This document shows, piece after piece, positions 1-6,886 of a stretch of 21,406 bases of DNA. The position numbers were made by a program, and so were the translations under genes. Below the pieces are notes generated by a model. That model had not been told where the DNA came from. It made no database searches and worked only from the letters and a program-made list of their open reading frames with translations. The stretch's first letter is position 1. Every line of letters begins with the position of its first letter. The stretch comes from CAZLBV01 sp964557845 (GTDB lineage Bacteria > Acidobacteriota > Aminicenantia > Aminicenantales > Aminicenantaceae). Where the stretch lies: the NCBI GenBank assembly GCA_964557845.1, contig CAZLBV010000090.1, forward strand, positions 1-21,406, given 5' to 3'.

Positions 1-63
1 CTACTATCTCATGGGCTGCGGCCTCGCCGTGGCAGCAACCTCGACGCGTAAATAATCCAGATT
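1..63 (-). repeat. Left-end part of a dispersed intergenic repeat, cut by the window edge
   Basis: Read on the minus strand from 63 downward, this starts with CTGGATTATTTACGCGTCGA, which closely matches the left end of the complete copy at 5804 (CTGGATTATTCACGAGTCGA). It then runs into a GC-rich hairpin: GCTGC at 15-19 pairs with GCAGC at 32-36, with an inner GGC-CTC-GCC. The complete copy has a GC-rich hairpin in the same place. This copy abuts the next copy (64-216) head to tail on the minus strand. The rest lies outside the window. Confidence 0.55.
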
Positions 64-216
64 TATGAATTATTAGTAAAATTGGCCGACTCAATATAAT
101 CAATGCTCATATTTGTATGATGGTTACTTTTGTGAAAATTATAACTTGAATCGGTTAAGAAATAAGGTAATTTTATGTCGTCCACTTTTACCCTACGGGC
201 GGACCAATCTCAGCAC
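64..216 (-). repeat. Dispersed intergenic repeat, copy 1 (core and right end)
   Basis: On the minus strand the core reads GAGATTGGTCCGCCCGTAGG followed by GTAAAAGTGGACGAC. It aligns with the cores of the copies near 5905 and 17320. The stem arms GTCGTCCA (177-184) and TGGCCGAC (83-90) pair with one mismatch across an 86-nt AT-rich loop. The right end reads AATTTTACTAATAATTCATA, a diverged form of the usual TTTTTATGAATAATTCAG. I cannot find its left terminal repeat, so it is truncated or decayed there. It sits directly upstream of the pgi promoter. Confidence 0.6.
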
Positions 217-240
217 AAACCCTTGTATATTCAAGTAGCT

Positions 241-269
241 TTGGAAAGAGTAATTGGTTGTGATATCAT
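241..269 (+). promoter_or_regulatory. Probable sigma-70-type promoter for pgi
   Basis: TTGGAA at 241-246 and TATCAT at 264-269 are separated by exactly 17 nt, with 4/6 and 5/6 matches to the -35 and -10 consensus. Transcription would begin near 276, giving a short leader of about 20-40 nt before the isomerase start. It lies just outside repeat copy 1. Confidence 0.45.
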
Positions 270-303
270 GATACTGAGCATTCAAACAACCAAAAATGAT
301 GGT

Positions 304-309
304 AAAGGA
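304..309 (+). promoter_or_regulatory. Ribosome binding site deciding the pgi start
   Basis: AAAGGA lies 7 nt before ATG 317. It falls inside the coding frame opened by the upstream tandem ATGs at 296 and 299, which have no Shine-Dalgarno sequence. This favours the shorter protein. Confidence 0.45.
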
Positions 310-316
310 TAGTAAT

Positions 317-1978
317 ATGTGGAATGAAGTTGGGTTTAGCTTTAATCACGATGGGATAAAGAGAAAAACAGAGAACCGTTTGATCTTATGGAATCGAGAA
401 AGATTCCTGCTTAGATTATGGGATAAAGACCCTTCGCTCTGGGACGCTTCGCTTGGTCCTCAGATAACGGAGCGATTAGGTTGGTTGGATCTTCCTGACC
501 GGGCAGAGAATGAGATAAAGGAGGTTGAAAATTTCAGCCAGACCATAGATAAGCAAGAAATATCCCATATAGTATTATTGGGAATGGGGGGATCAAGCCT
601 GGCTGCGCAGATGTTATATAAAACCTTGAGGGAAAACAAAGATTATCCTGAACTTTCCGTACTCAGCAGCACTCATCCGGAAGCTGTCCGTGAAATAGAA
701 AATAAGATCGATCCAATGGAAACAATCTTTATTGTTTCTTCCAAGTCTGGGACAACCTTGGAAACTCTATCTTTTTTCCGATATTTTTGGTCTCTTATGA
801 ATAAGTATTCTGCAGAACCAGGTAGGCATTTTATCGCCATTACCGATCCTGATTCTTACCTTGATGAGTTGGCGGAAAAAAGAAATTTTCTAAAGATCTT
901 CTATGCTCCGCCTGACGTGGGTGGGCGCTTTTCTGCCTTTACTTCTTTTGGGATCGTTCCCGCAGCCTTAGGGGGTGCGAAAATAAAAAACCTGATAAAT
1001 TACGCTCAGGAAGAAATGAAAAGGAATAAAACACCGGTTTCTGAGCAAGAAGCTGATGGGATTGTCCTGGGTGCCCTTTTAGGGGAGATGGCACTTGCGG
1101 GAAAAGATAAACTCACTTTTGTCACGGATCCTGCCTTAACCTATTTTCCCTATTGGCTTGAGCAGCTCATTGCAGAAAGTTTGGGGAAAAAAGGAAAAGG
1201 TATAATCCCGGTTGTTAATGAACCTCAAGCTCAAATAGATTACTATGGAGAGGATAGAGTCTTTGTCCATATTGCCTATGGCAGCCATGGCTCCAAGGAT
1301 AAAAAACAGTTTATTGAGAATCTTGTATCCAATGGATTTCCTGTGCTTGATTTTAACTTGGAAAACAAGTTTTCTCTTGGCAGGGAAATATGCCGGTGGG
1401 AAATCGCAGTGGCCGCTGCAGGAGCTATTTTTAGAGTGAATCCTTTTGATCAGCCGGATGTGCAAAGGTCTAAAGAATTTACGCAAAATGTCATGGAGAA
1501 GGGTGGGACCGATAAGATCAAGGAGATCAAAGCCTATTCCATTGAAGATCAAGATAATATCAGGCGTGCTCTTCGCGAGATCTTTCCTGAGCCAGAAGTT
1601 AATAAATATATTGCGATTCAGGCCTATCTTCATCAGACATCCGGACTGGATAAAGAATTTGAGGAGATTAGATCTCAGCTTGTAAAAACGACCCATCTTG
1701 CGAGCACCCTGGGTTATGGACCTTCTTTTTTGCATTCCTCAGGACAAATGCATAAAGGCGGCAGGGATGTAGGAATATTTATTCAATTGGTCGATGAACC
1801 TGTCTTTGATCTGATTGTCCCAGAGACGGATTATTCTTTTTTCCCTATGATCAAAGCCCAGGCTGCAGGTGATTACCAGGCCCTGAGAGAACAAGGGCGT
1901 CGAGTTATAAGAATAAATTTAGGAGAATCAGCTGAAAAGGGATTAAAAACATTATTCTCAATAATTCAAAACTTGTGA
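317..1978 (+). CDS. pgi: Glucose-6-phosphate isomerase, Tal-Pgi type, stand-alone
   Basis: Interconverts glucose 6-phosphate and fructose 6-phosphate in the cytoplasm (glycolysis, gluconeogenesis). The two SIS-fold halves are recognisable. GMGGSSLA lies near residue 89 and SKSGTTLE near 142, the sugar-phosphate-binding region. EQLIAESLGK near 285 holds the likely catalytic Glu, and FLHSSGQMHKGG near 472 is the C-terminal His/Lys segment. These match the isomerase half of bifunctional transaldolase/glucose-6-phosphate isomerases better than the classical short Pgi. No transaldolase domain is fused and none lies upstream. The frame is open from ATG 296, but ATG 317 is preferred: AAAGGA at 304-309 sits 7 nt before it, while 296 has no ribosome binding site. 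That gives 553 residues. Confidence 0.85.
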   Translation: MWNEVGFSFNHDGIKRKTENRLILWNRERFLLRLWDKDPSLWDASLGPQITERLGWLDLPDRAENEIKEVENFSQTIDKQEISHIVLLGMGGSSLAAQMLYKTLRENKDYPELSVLSSTHPEAVREIENKIDPMETIFIVSSKSGTTLETLSFFRYFWSLMNKYSAEPGRHFIAITDPDSYLDELAEKRNFLKIFYAPPDVGGRFSAFTSFGIVPAALGGAKIKNLINYAQEEMKRNKTPVSEQEADGIVLGALLGEMALAGKDKLTFVTDPALTYFPYWLEQLIAESLGKKGKGIIPVVNEPQAQIDYYGEDRVFVHIAYGSHGSKDKKQFIENLVSNGFPVLDFNLENKFSLGREICRWEIAVAAAGAIFRVNPFDQPDVQRSKEFTQNVMEKGGTDKIKEIKAYSIEDQDNIRRALREIFPEPEVNKYIAIQAYLHQTSGLDKEFEEIRSQLVKTTHLASTLGYGPSFLHSSGQMHKGGRDVGIFIQLVDEPVFDLIVPETDYSFFPMIKAQAAGDYQALREQGRRVIRINLGESAEKGLKTLFSIIQNL

Positions 1979-2029
1979 ACTCCTTATTATTTCCTGAATT
2001 TAAGCTTGAAATAAATTGCTGTTTATATT

Positions 2030-2164
2030 ATGTTTAAGGCGAAATTTTGGAAAAATAACCAGAGAGTGTTTGATGATGAGTACTGGCTGGAGCTAAACCA
2101 AGAAAATATGCAGTTACCAAAAATTTTAAAAATAAGGCAAGTTGAGGTGTTTAGGAGGTATTGA
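2030..2164 (+). CDS. Possible small protein, 44 residues, translationally coupled
   Basis: An ATG at 2030 opens a 44-codon frame ending in TGA at 2162-2164. That stop overlaps the ATG of the next gene (TGATG). The product starts MFKAKFWKNNQ and ends EVFRRY; it is rich in aromatic and charged residues, with no signal peptide or membrane segment. The AGGAGG of the following gene is read here as Arg-Arg. Coupled stop/start overlap and natural-looking composition argue for a gene. The lack of a Shine-Dalgarno sequence before 2030 and the short length argue against. I do not recognise a family. The alternative is a 181-bp leader with a chance frame. Confidence 0.33.
   Translation: MFKAKFWKNNQRVFDDEYWLELNQENMQLPKILKIRQVEVFRRY
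2153..2158 (+). promoter_or_regulatory. Ribosome binding site selecting ATG 2164 over TTG 2161
   Basis: A perfect AGGAGG ends 5 nt before ATG 2164 but only 2 nt before the in-frame TTG at 2161. The ATG is therefore the likely start of the thioredoxin-fold protein. Confidence 0.6.
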
Positions 2165-3051
2165 TGAAAAAAGGTCTTTTATTCTTCTTGATATTAATAT
2201 TAGTTTGGATGGGGTTGCCTGCGAATGAATTGGAAGTTATCCAAAGAGCAGGTGAATTATTTGCCAAAAAGAATTTTGAAGAAGCCCTAATAGTTATTGA
2301 AGATGGAATCGCAGAGTATGGAGAAACTAAGCCTCTGATTGAATGGCAGTATAAGATTTTAATGCAGATGAGCAGATATAATGAAGCCCTTGAGGCAGCC
2401 ATTATCAAAGATGATCTAATGACCGAAAAAAACCCCTGGGACTGTCTTGATATAGCCAAGGCATATCTTAACCTTCAGGATTATGACAATGTTTATTACT
2501 GGCTCGATGAAGCGGTAGAAAGAGGATTTATCTCTTATAAAGATGAGATTTTTAGTGATTTTAAGGTCCTTGAGGAACAGGCGGATTATAAGGATCTAAT
2601 TGATAGGATCCGTGCCAAGATCGGCATCGGACAATTTCCTCCAGATTTTACGGTTACTCTTTTATCCGGGGAGAGTTTCAATTTGTATAATCAGGAGAAC
2701 AAAATAGTGCTGATCGATTTTTGGCTGTCATCCAGCGAGCCATGGTTGAGAGAGGTCCCGGTTTTAAAAACATTTTATGCCGAATATAAAGACCAAGGTT
2801 TTGAAATTATTGGTATTTGTTTGGACGAAGATAGAGATGCAATGGCAAGGATCATAGAGGAGAAAGGCATAGGCTGGAATATCGCTTTTTCCGGGATGGG
2901 GTGGGACGATGATACCGCCCTCCTTTATGGGGTAAATTCTGTCCCTTCCTTTTGGCTGGTGGATAAAGCCGGGATACTTAGAGAGTACGGACTCCGGGGA
3001 AATGAACTTAAGGAATCAATCCAGACTCTATTGAAGGAAGGCCGGGAATAA
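2164..3051 (+). CDS. Exported TPR plus TlpA/AhpC-like thioredoxin-fold protein without CxxC
   Basis: A 295-residue protein with a signal peptide (MKK, then a hydrophobic stretch, cleavage near Ala20). Residues about 25-140 look like TPR-type helices (NFEEALIVIEDGI, YNEALEAA, DYDNVYYWLDEAV). From about 155 it is a TlpA/ResA/peroxiredoxin-like thioredoxin fold: FPPDFTVTLLSGE, IVLIDFW, GFEIIGICLDED, and the cis-Pro loop VNSVPSFWLVDKAG. Family members usually have FWATWCGPC; here the segment is FWLSSSEPW (186-194), so both redox cysteines are replaced (Ser191, Trp194). It probably cannot do thiol-disulfide exchange and may be a binding or scaffold protein in the periplasm. Helical repeats plus a dead thioredoxin fold would suit protein-protein contact. 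It may be coupled to the 44-residue frame before it. Confidence 0.8.
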   Translation: MKKGLLFFLILILVWMGLPANELEVIQRAGELFAKKNFEEALIVIEDGIAEYGETKPLIEWQYKILMQMSRYNEALEAAIIKDDLMTEKNPWDCLDIAKAYLNLQDYDNVYYWLDEAVERGFISYKDEIFSDFKVLEEQADYKDLIDRIRAKIGIGQFPPDFTVTLLSGESFNLYNQENKIVLIDFWLSSSEPWLREVPVLKTFYAEYKDQGFEIIGICLDEDRDAMARIIEEKGIGWNIAFSGMGWDDDTALLYGVNSVPSFWLVDKAGILREYGLRGNELKESIQTLLKEGRE

Positions 3052-3346
3052 ACCAGGCCAATCGTTCAATTGGATCTGAATTCCGTTTTTTATGTCTGAT
3101 CATCCTTTTCTTTCATAGTATGGGGTTGCGTGTGTACATGAAAAATTAATACTATATGATATTAATCTATTTTATTATGTGACGAAATTTGTCTTTAATT
3201 AACAATAATTGTTGTTTTTTCTGCCAGTAAATTTTTATTTAATCCTAAGCTTTTCATTATAAACAAGTTAAAATCATTCTTTTTTGGCTCGAAATTTGCA
3301 TGCATTGAGTGGAGAAATAGAGGCATAGATTTGGGCAAGGAGAAAA
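3052..3346. other. AT-rich intergenic region, 295 bp
   Basis: I see no coding frame or repeat-element copy here. It contains an inverted repeat at 3145-3166 (listed separately) and a short palindrome AACAATAATTGTT at 3201-3213 followed by GTTTTTT. That palindrome has almost no loop and would be a poor terminator. No convincing promoter for the downstream SH3b gene was found, though the region must hold one if that gene is transcribed alone. Confidence 0.5.
3145..3166. repeat. Inverted repeat, possible operator
   Basis: ATTAATA (3145-3151) and TATTAAT (3160-3166) are perfect inverted arms separated by 8 nt. It lies about 180 bp before the SH3b gene. The composition is low complexity, so it could be chance in AT-rich DNA. 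Confidence 0.25.
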
Positions 3347-4186
3347 ATGATCAAAAAAAATAAATCAAACGTTTTTCCTTTATTAACCATAGGAATACTT
3401 TTCTTTATATTAGCTGGGAGCGGGGAAGCTTCCGATAAAAAGTATGTCGTCAGCGCTGATAATGCCATAATATATCTCAATCCGGACGCCAACAGTCCAG
3501 TCATTGAAACCCTGGAAAAAGGAGAATATCTCACATCAGGCAGTCCCAGAAAATTCAGAAAAGTATGGAATTATGTCTATTTTGTTTCGAATAAAAATGG
3601 AAAGACCAAAAGCGGATATGTCCATGAGTCTTGTGTGGAAAGGATGTATCATACTATAAAATCAAAAGAGATCGGAGTGTCTGATAAGAGAACTAAAGAG
3701 GCAGCCGCAACTCAATCAAGTTCACGGGGAACAAAATGGGGAATGAGCCTTGATCAAGTGATGGTGTTAGAAGGAAACCCAGCCTTGCGTGAAATAACGG
3801 ATGGGATGGAAATCATCGGGTATCAGAGGAAAGTCCTTGGAAAGGATTGTCTGGTGGGTTATTTGTTTGTTGATAATAAGTTGCTCAAAACGCAGTATAA
3901 TTTCGTGGAACGTCATTCCAACAAATCCCAGTATTTGGATGATTATGAAAGAGTAAAGACGCTGGTAGCTCAGGAATATGGAAAACCAGAAGGAGAAGCT
4001 GTTGATTGGAATGATTCCCATTATAAAAGTGACACCGATAATTGGGGGACAGCTCTCAGCTTAGGTCATGTGAAATACCTAAGTCGATGGCTTACCTCTG
4101 AATCCGAGATCATCCTTAGCTTATTCAAAATGGAGAATGATATTTTACTGAGGGTAGAATATTCCGGAAAACAAATAGCGGATTAA
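3347..4186 (+). CDS. Exported SH3b-domain protein of unknown function
   Basis: A 279-residue protein with an N-terminal signal peptide (basic MIKKNKSN, hydrophobic core to about residue 25, cleavage near GEAS). Residues about 32-98 fit a bacterial SH3 (SH3b) domain: a YVVSADNAIIYLNPDANSPV opening, then VIETLEKGEYL and a GYVHESCVE end. Such domains often bind peptidoglycan or mediate envelope contacts. A low-complexity linker rich in Lys, Ala and Ser follows. A second region begins KWGMSLDQV near residue 130 and holds beta-rich segments and a YERVKTLVAQEYGKPEG helix; I do not recognise it as a named domain. AAGGAG at 3337-3342 supports the start. Its TAA stop is also the first three bases of a repeat-element end. 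Confidence 0.7.
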   Translation: MIKKNKSNVFPLLTIGILFFILAGSGEASDKKYVVSADNAIIYLNPDANSPVIETLEKGEYLTSGSPRKFRKVWNYVYFVSNKNGKTKSGYVHESCVERMYHTIKSKEIGVSDKRTKEAAATQSSSRGTKWGMSLDQVMVLEGNPALREITDGMEIIGYQRKVLGKDCLVGYLFVDNKLLKTQYNFVERHSNKSQYLDDYERVKTLVAQEYGKPEGEAVDWNDSHYKSDTDNWGTALSLGHVKYLSRWLTSESEIILSLFKMENDILLRVEYSGKQIAD

Positions 4187-4205
4187 CCTGGATCATTCAC
4201 GAGTC
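4184..4205 (+). repeat. Solo left end of the dispersed repeat between convergent genes
   Basis: TAACCTGGATCATTCACGAG followed by TC matches the first 22 bases of the complete copy at 5804 with one difference, then the similarity stops. It fills the whole 10-bp gap between the SH3b gene and purF and extends into both ends. It supplies the TAA of the SH3b gene and, on the other strand, the last codons and TGA stop (4197-4199) of the PurF-like gene. Confidence 0.65.
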
Positions 4206-5606
4206 AATCTCAACTCCATCCCAACAATAAGTACAGAGCTTTTCTTTGGGGATACCGATTGCCTTAACCATATTTTCCAGTCTTTGGTATTTTAGAGAAG
4301 TTAGATTGAGCATTTTTCTTATCTCTTCTACCATAGAATTATAGGCTTCTGACCCAGTTTGGGAGTATTTGAAAAGATCGGCGTTATTGTTCTCTTCCAG
4401 CCTTTTTATGGCTTTTCTGGCAGCCAAGTCCAATTCGGATTTTGACCGGGAAAAGTTTAAAAATTTGCATTTATATATAAGGGGAGGGCAAGCGGTGCGC
4501 ATGTGAACTTCTGCTGCTCCAAAATCAAAAAGCCTTTGAATTGTGTCTTTTAATTGAGTCCCTCTGACTATGGAGTCTTCACAAAAAAGTATTTTTTTGC
4601 CTCTTATCAAGGTTTCGATCGGGATCAGCTTCATTTTAGCTACCAGGTCCCTAACTTTCTGGGTCTGGGGCATATAACTGCGTGACCATGTAGGGGTATA
4701 TTTTACAAAAGGGCGCTGGAAAACTGCACCTGCTTCATTGGCATACCCCAGTCCATGTGCGATTCCGGAATCCGGAATTCCTGCTACCATATCGATCTTA
4801 ACAGAATCTTCTTTAGCTAATTCAGCACCGCATCTGTTTCTAACCTGCTCCACATTAATATTTTCATAACTGGAAGCAGGATATCCATAATAAATCCATA
4901 AAAAGGCGCAGATCTGAAGTTTTTCTCCGGGGGGGATGATCTCATTAATTCCATCACTGGAGAAGAACACTACTTCACCCGGACCTAAGAATTTTTTGAT
5001 ACTGTATCCGAGATTGGGGAAGGCGCAGGTTTCTGTGGTTACTGCATAGCTGCCTGACTTTTCGCCTAAAATTAGAGGAGTCCTACCCATCCTATCTCGA
5101 GCTGCATAAATTCCAGAAGGGGTCAGAACCAGGATAGAGCACGAACCTTTTATAGCATTCAGTGCTGATTGAAGTCCATCCTTGAACGATTGTTCTTGAT
5201 TGATCAGGCCGGCCACCATTTCTGTTGGATTAATTTCTCCGCCGCTCATTTCTGCGAAGTGGATCGACCTTTTCCTGAACATAGATTGTGCCAGTTCTTC
5301 CAGATTATGTATGATACCTACTGTAACGATAGCATAATGGCCTAAATGTGAGCGAATAAGAACCGGCTGATCCTCATTGTCACTGATGACTCCGATTCCG
5401 ATCTTTCCTTTCAGGGTTTTAATATCCATTTCGAATTTTGAACGGAATTGATCATTTTCAATATTATGTATGAACCGGGTAAAGGTTGCTTTTTCCTTTA
5501 CGGCCAATCCCCCTCTTTTTGTCCCCAAATGGGAGTGATAATCTGTACCGTAAAAAAGATCCATCACACAATCATGTTGAGAAGCAACTCCAAATATACC
5601 ACCCAT
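4197..5606 (-). CDS. purF: PurF-like amidophosphoribosyltransferase lacking the catalytic Cys
   Basis: A 469-residue, full-length PurF homologue. PurF makes 5-phosphoribosylamine from PRPP and glutamine, the first step of purine synthesis. The N-terminal Ntn-hydrolase half is recognisable (GTDYHSHLGTKRGG at 20-33, ARDRMGRTPL at 169-178). The PRTase half has GIPDSGIAHGLGYA (277-290) and the PRPP loop FCEDSIVRGTQ (341-351). Cysteines 233, 373 or 380, 458 and 461 sit where the Fe-S ligands of Bacillus-type PurF fall. The expected MCGIFG start is MGGIFGV: the nucleophile Cys is Gly, so glutamine hydrolysis should be lost. It may use ammonia or have another role. AGGAGG 8 nt upstream fixes the start, so no missed Cys precedes it. 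A canonical purF may exist elsewhere in the genome. Confidence 0.8.
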   Translation of the reverse strand: MGGIFGVASQHDCVMDLFYGTDYHSHLGTKRGGLAVKEKATFTRFIHNIENDQFRSKFEMDIKTLKGKIGIGVISDNEDQPVLIRSHLGHYAIVTVGIIHNLEELAQSMFRKRSIHFAEMSGGEINPTEMVAGLINQEQSFKDGLQSALNAIKGSCSILVLTPSGIYAARDRMGRTPLILGEKSGSYAVTTETCAFPNLGYSIKKFLGPGEVVFFSSDGINEIIPPGEKLQICAFLWIYYGYPASSYENINVEQVRNRCGAELAKEDSVKIDMVAGIPDSGIAHGLGYANEAGAVFQRPFVKYTPTWSRSYMPQTQKVRDLVAKMKLIPIETLIRGKKILFCEDSIVRGTQLKDTIQRLFDFGAAEVHMRTACPPLIYKCKFLNFSRSKSELDLAARKAIKRLEENNNADLFKYSQTGSEAYNSMVEEIRKMLNLTSLKYQRLENMVKAIGIPKEKLCTYCWDGVEIDS

Positions 5607-5721
5607 TAGACTATCCTCCTCTCCTCTATAGGTCCTTTGCTCCCTTAAAGAGCATATTGAATCAATGGTTTAAAAAACCAGAAACCTGAATCAGGAGAAT
5701 TCAGTTTATTAAGAAAGAATT

Positions 5722-5750
5722 AATATGACAAAAAATTGAATAAGTTTCAA
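5722..5750 (-). promoter_or_regulatory. Possible promoter for the PurF-like gene
   Basis: On the minus strand TTGAAA (5745-5750) and CATATT (5722-5727) are separated by exactly 17 nt. Both are 4/6 or better matches to the sigma-70 boxes. This would give a leader of about 110 nt before ATG 5606. AT-rich background makes chance matches common. Confidence 0.35.
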
Positions 5751-5803
5751 CTCTAAAGAAAACAATGGTGGAACTAATAAGGAAAAAAATCGTATAATAT
5801 AAC

Positions 5804-6062
5804 TAACCTGGATTATTCACGAGTCGAGATTGGTTCAGTTACAAGGCGTCGGCGGGTGACGCTGTGGTGATCCACCGCGAACCCGCCGCACCGCAGTAAA
5901 TGGGCCGAGATCGGCTTGCCTTTAGGTAAAAAATGCCGATATAAAATGAAAATTATAAACTATAAACTGATAGAAAAAATGTTTTTTGTAAAATATTCCA
6001 ACTTCATGATAATAAATTGTTTAATAGTAACATCGGCATTTTTTTATGAATAGTTCAGGTTA
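5804..6062 (+). repeat. Dispersed intergenic repeat, copy 2 (complete, with inverted ends)
   Basis: This is the best-preserved copy, 259 bp. The left end TAACCTGGATTATTCA and the reverse complement of the right end (TAACCTGAACTATTCA) match at 14 of 16 positions. Inside, in order, are a GC-rich hairpin (GGCGGGT 5851-5857 with ACCCGCC 5881-5887, inner GTGG-TGAT-CCAC 5864-5875), a GCCGAGATCGGC block, then a perfect 13-bp stem. That stem pairs AAAAAATGCCGAT (5928-5940) with ATCGGCATTTTTT (6032-6044) around 91 nt of AT-rich DNA. The inverted ends and lack of coding capacity resemble a MITE; the stems suggest an RNA or DNA fold. It fills most of the gap between the divergent PurF-like and DUF4097 genes and ends just before the ribosome binding site of the latter. 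No clear target duplication is seen. Confidence 0.75.
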
Positions 6063-6076
6063 ATAGGGAGGATAGT

Positions 6077-6874
6077 ATGAAAAAATTTATATTGATTTTT
6101 TCGCTGATGGTGATTATTCTTTTTATAAATGCCTGTATCATTGCCGTTATCGAGCATCCGGAGTCAAGTAAGCCGCCAAAGTTAAATGAATTTCACCGTA
6201 TTCTTCCTATGCGTTCAGGCACAACCCTCTCGATCGACAATCCACACGGAAATGTTGAGGTTCAAGGTTGGGACCGGGAGGAAGCAGAAATTTTTGCGGA
6301 TATCTTTTTACCTTTGCCTCATAAAACCAATTTTAGATGGGCATGGAATCTGAAACCGGCTGAAGTTGATGTGGATCAATTTGAAGACCTGATCAAGATA
6401 ACGACAACTATGAAAGAAGAGAAGGAATCAAATTATGTAGATTATTTTATAAGGGCTCCTGAGTCAGTAAAATTAAAAGATATATTTGTAGAGAGCGGAA
6501 ATGTTTTCATTTATGATCTCTACGGGGAGGTTGTGACTGAAATTCTCTATGGAGATCTTGAAGTTGATAATTTCTCAGGCTCATTGATCGCCAATGTTGT
6601 CAGCGGTTCTGTCCAGGCAACTATTTATGACCTGAGAATGGAAGATAAGATCTTGATCAACACCAAAGAGGGTGATATCGTCATATATTTGGAAGAGGAT
6701 GTGATTGTAAAGGTTGAAGCAGATGTGCTCAATGGAGAAATATTCAGTGATTTTGATTTGGGAGAGATAAAACCTAAAGAAAAGATTACAGCTCAAATAG
6801 GAGAATTAGAAGGAGGAGTGTTGTCCTTGAATGCGGCCAATGGGGATATCTGGATAAAAAAAATAAATCAATAA
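6077..6874 (+). CDS. DUF4097-type putative lipoprotein
   Basis: A 265-residue protein with a lipoprotein-style signal: MKK, a hydrophobic core and INAC ending at Cys20. The mature part is rich in short beta strands with repeated Gly-Asp/Gly-Asn turns (SIDNPHGNVEVQGWDREEAEI, YGDLEVDNFSGSLIANVVSG, TKEGDIVIYL, LNAANGDIWIKK). This is the pattern of DUF4097 putative adhesin-type beta-solenoid proteins. The function is unknown; envelope location is inferred. GGGAGG at 6066-6071 lies 5 nt before the ATG. It is followed after 12 nt by the DUF3014 gene, so the two are probably one operon. A weak TATAAT at 5793-5798, just outside repeat copy 2, may be its -10; if so the repeat would be its transcribed leader. 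Confidence 0.7.
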   Translation: MKKFILIFSLMVIILFINACIIAVIEHPESSKPPKLNEFHRILPMRSGTTLSIDNPHGNVEVQGWDREEAEIFADIFLPLPHKTNFRWAWNLKPAEVDVDQFEDLIKITTTMKEEKESNYVDYFIRAPESVKLKDIFVESGNVFIYDLYGEVVTEILYGDLEVDNFSGSLIANVVSGSVQATIYDLRMEDKILINTKEGDIVIYLEEDVIVKVEADVLNGEIFSDFDLGEIKPKEKITAQIGELEGGVLSLNAANGDIWIKKINQ

Positions 6875-6886
6875 AAAGGAAAAGTT

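Noticed and set aside
1136..1735. 199-codon open frame antisense to pgi
   Set aside because: It lies fully inside the well-supported isomerase gene on the other strand, has no recognisable domain, and its composition fits a shadow frame.
3201..3220. AACAATAATTGTT palindrome followed by a T run as a terminator
   Set aside because: There is essentially no loop and only weak A-T pairing, and it lies 150 bp past the preceding gene.
6032..6045. Right stem arm plus T run of repeat copy 2 as an intrinsic terminator
   Set aside because: The partner arm is 91 nt away and the T run is itself part of the A/T stem. That is unlike a compact terminator hairpin, and a gene begins just downstream in the same direction.
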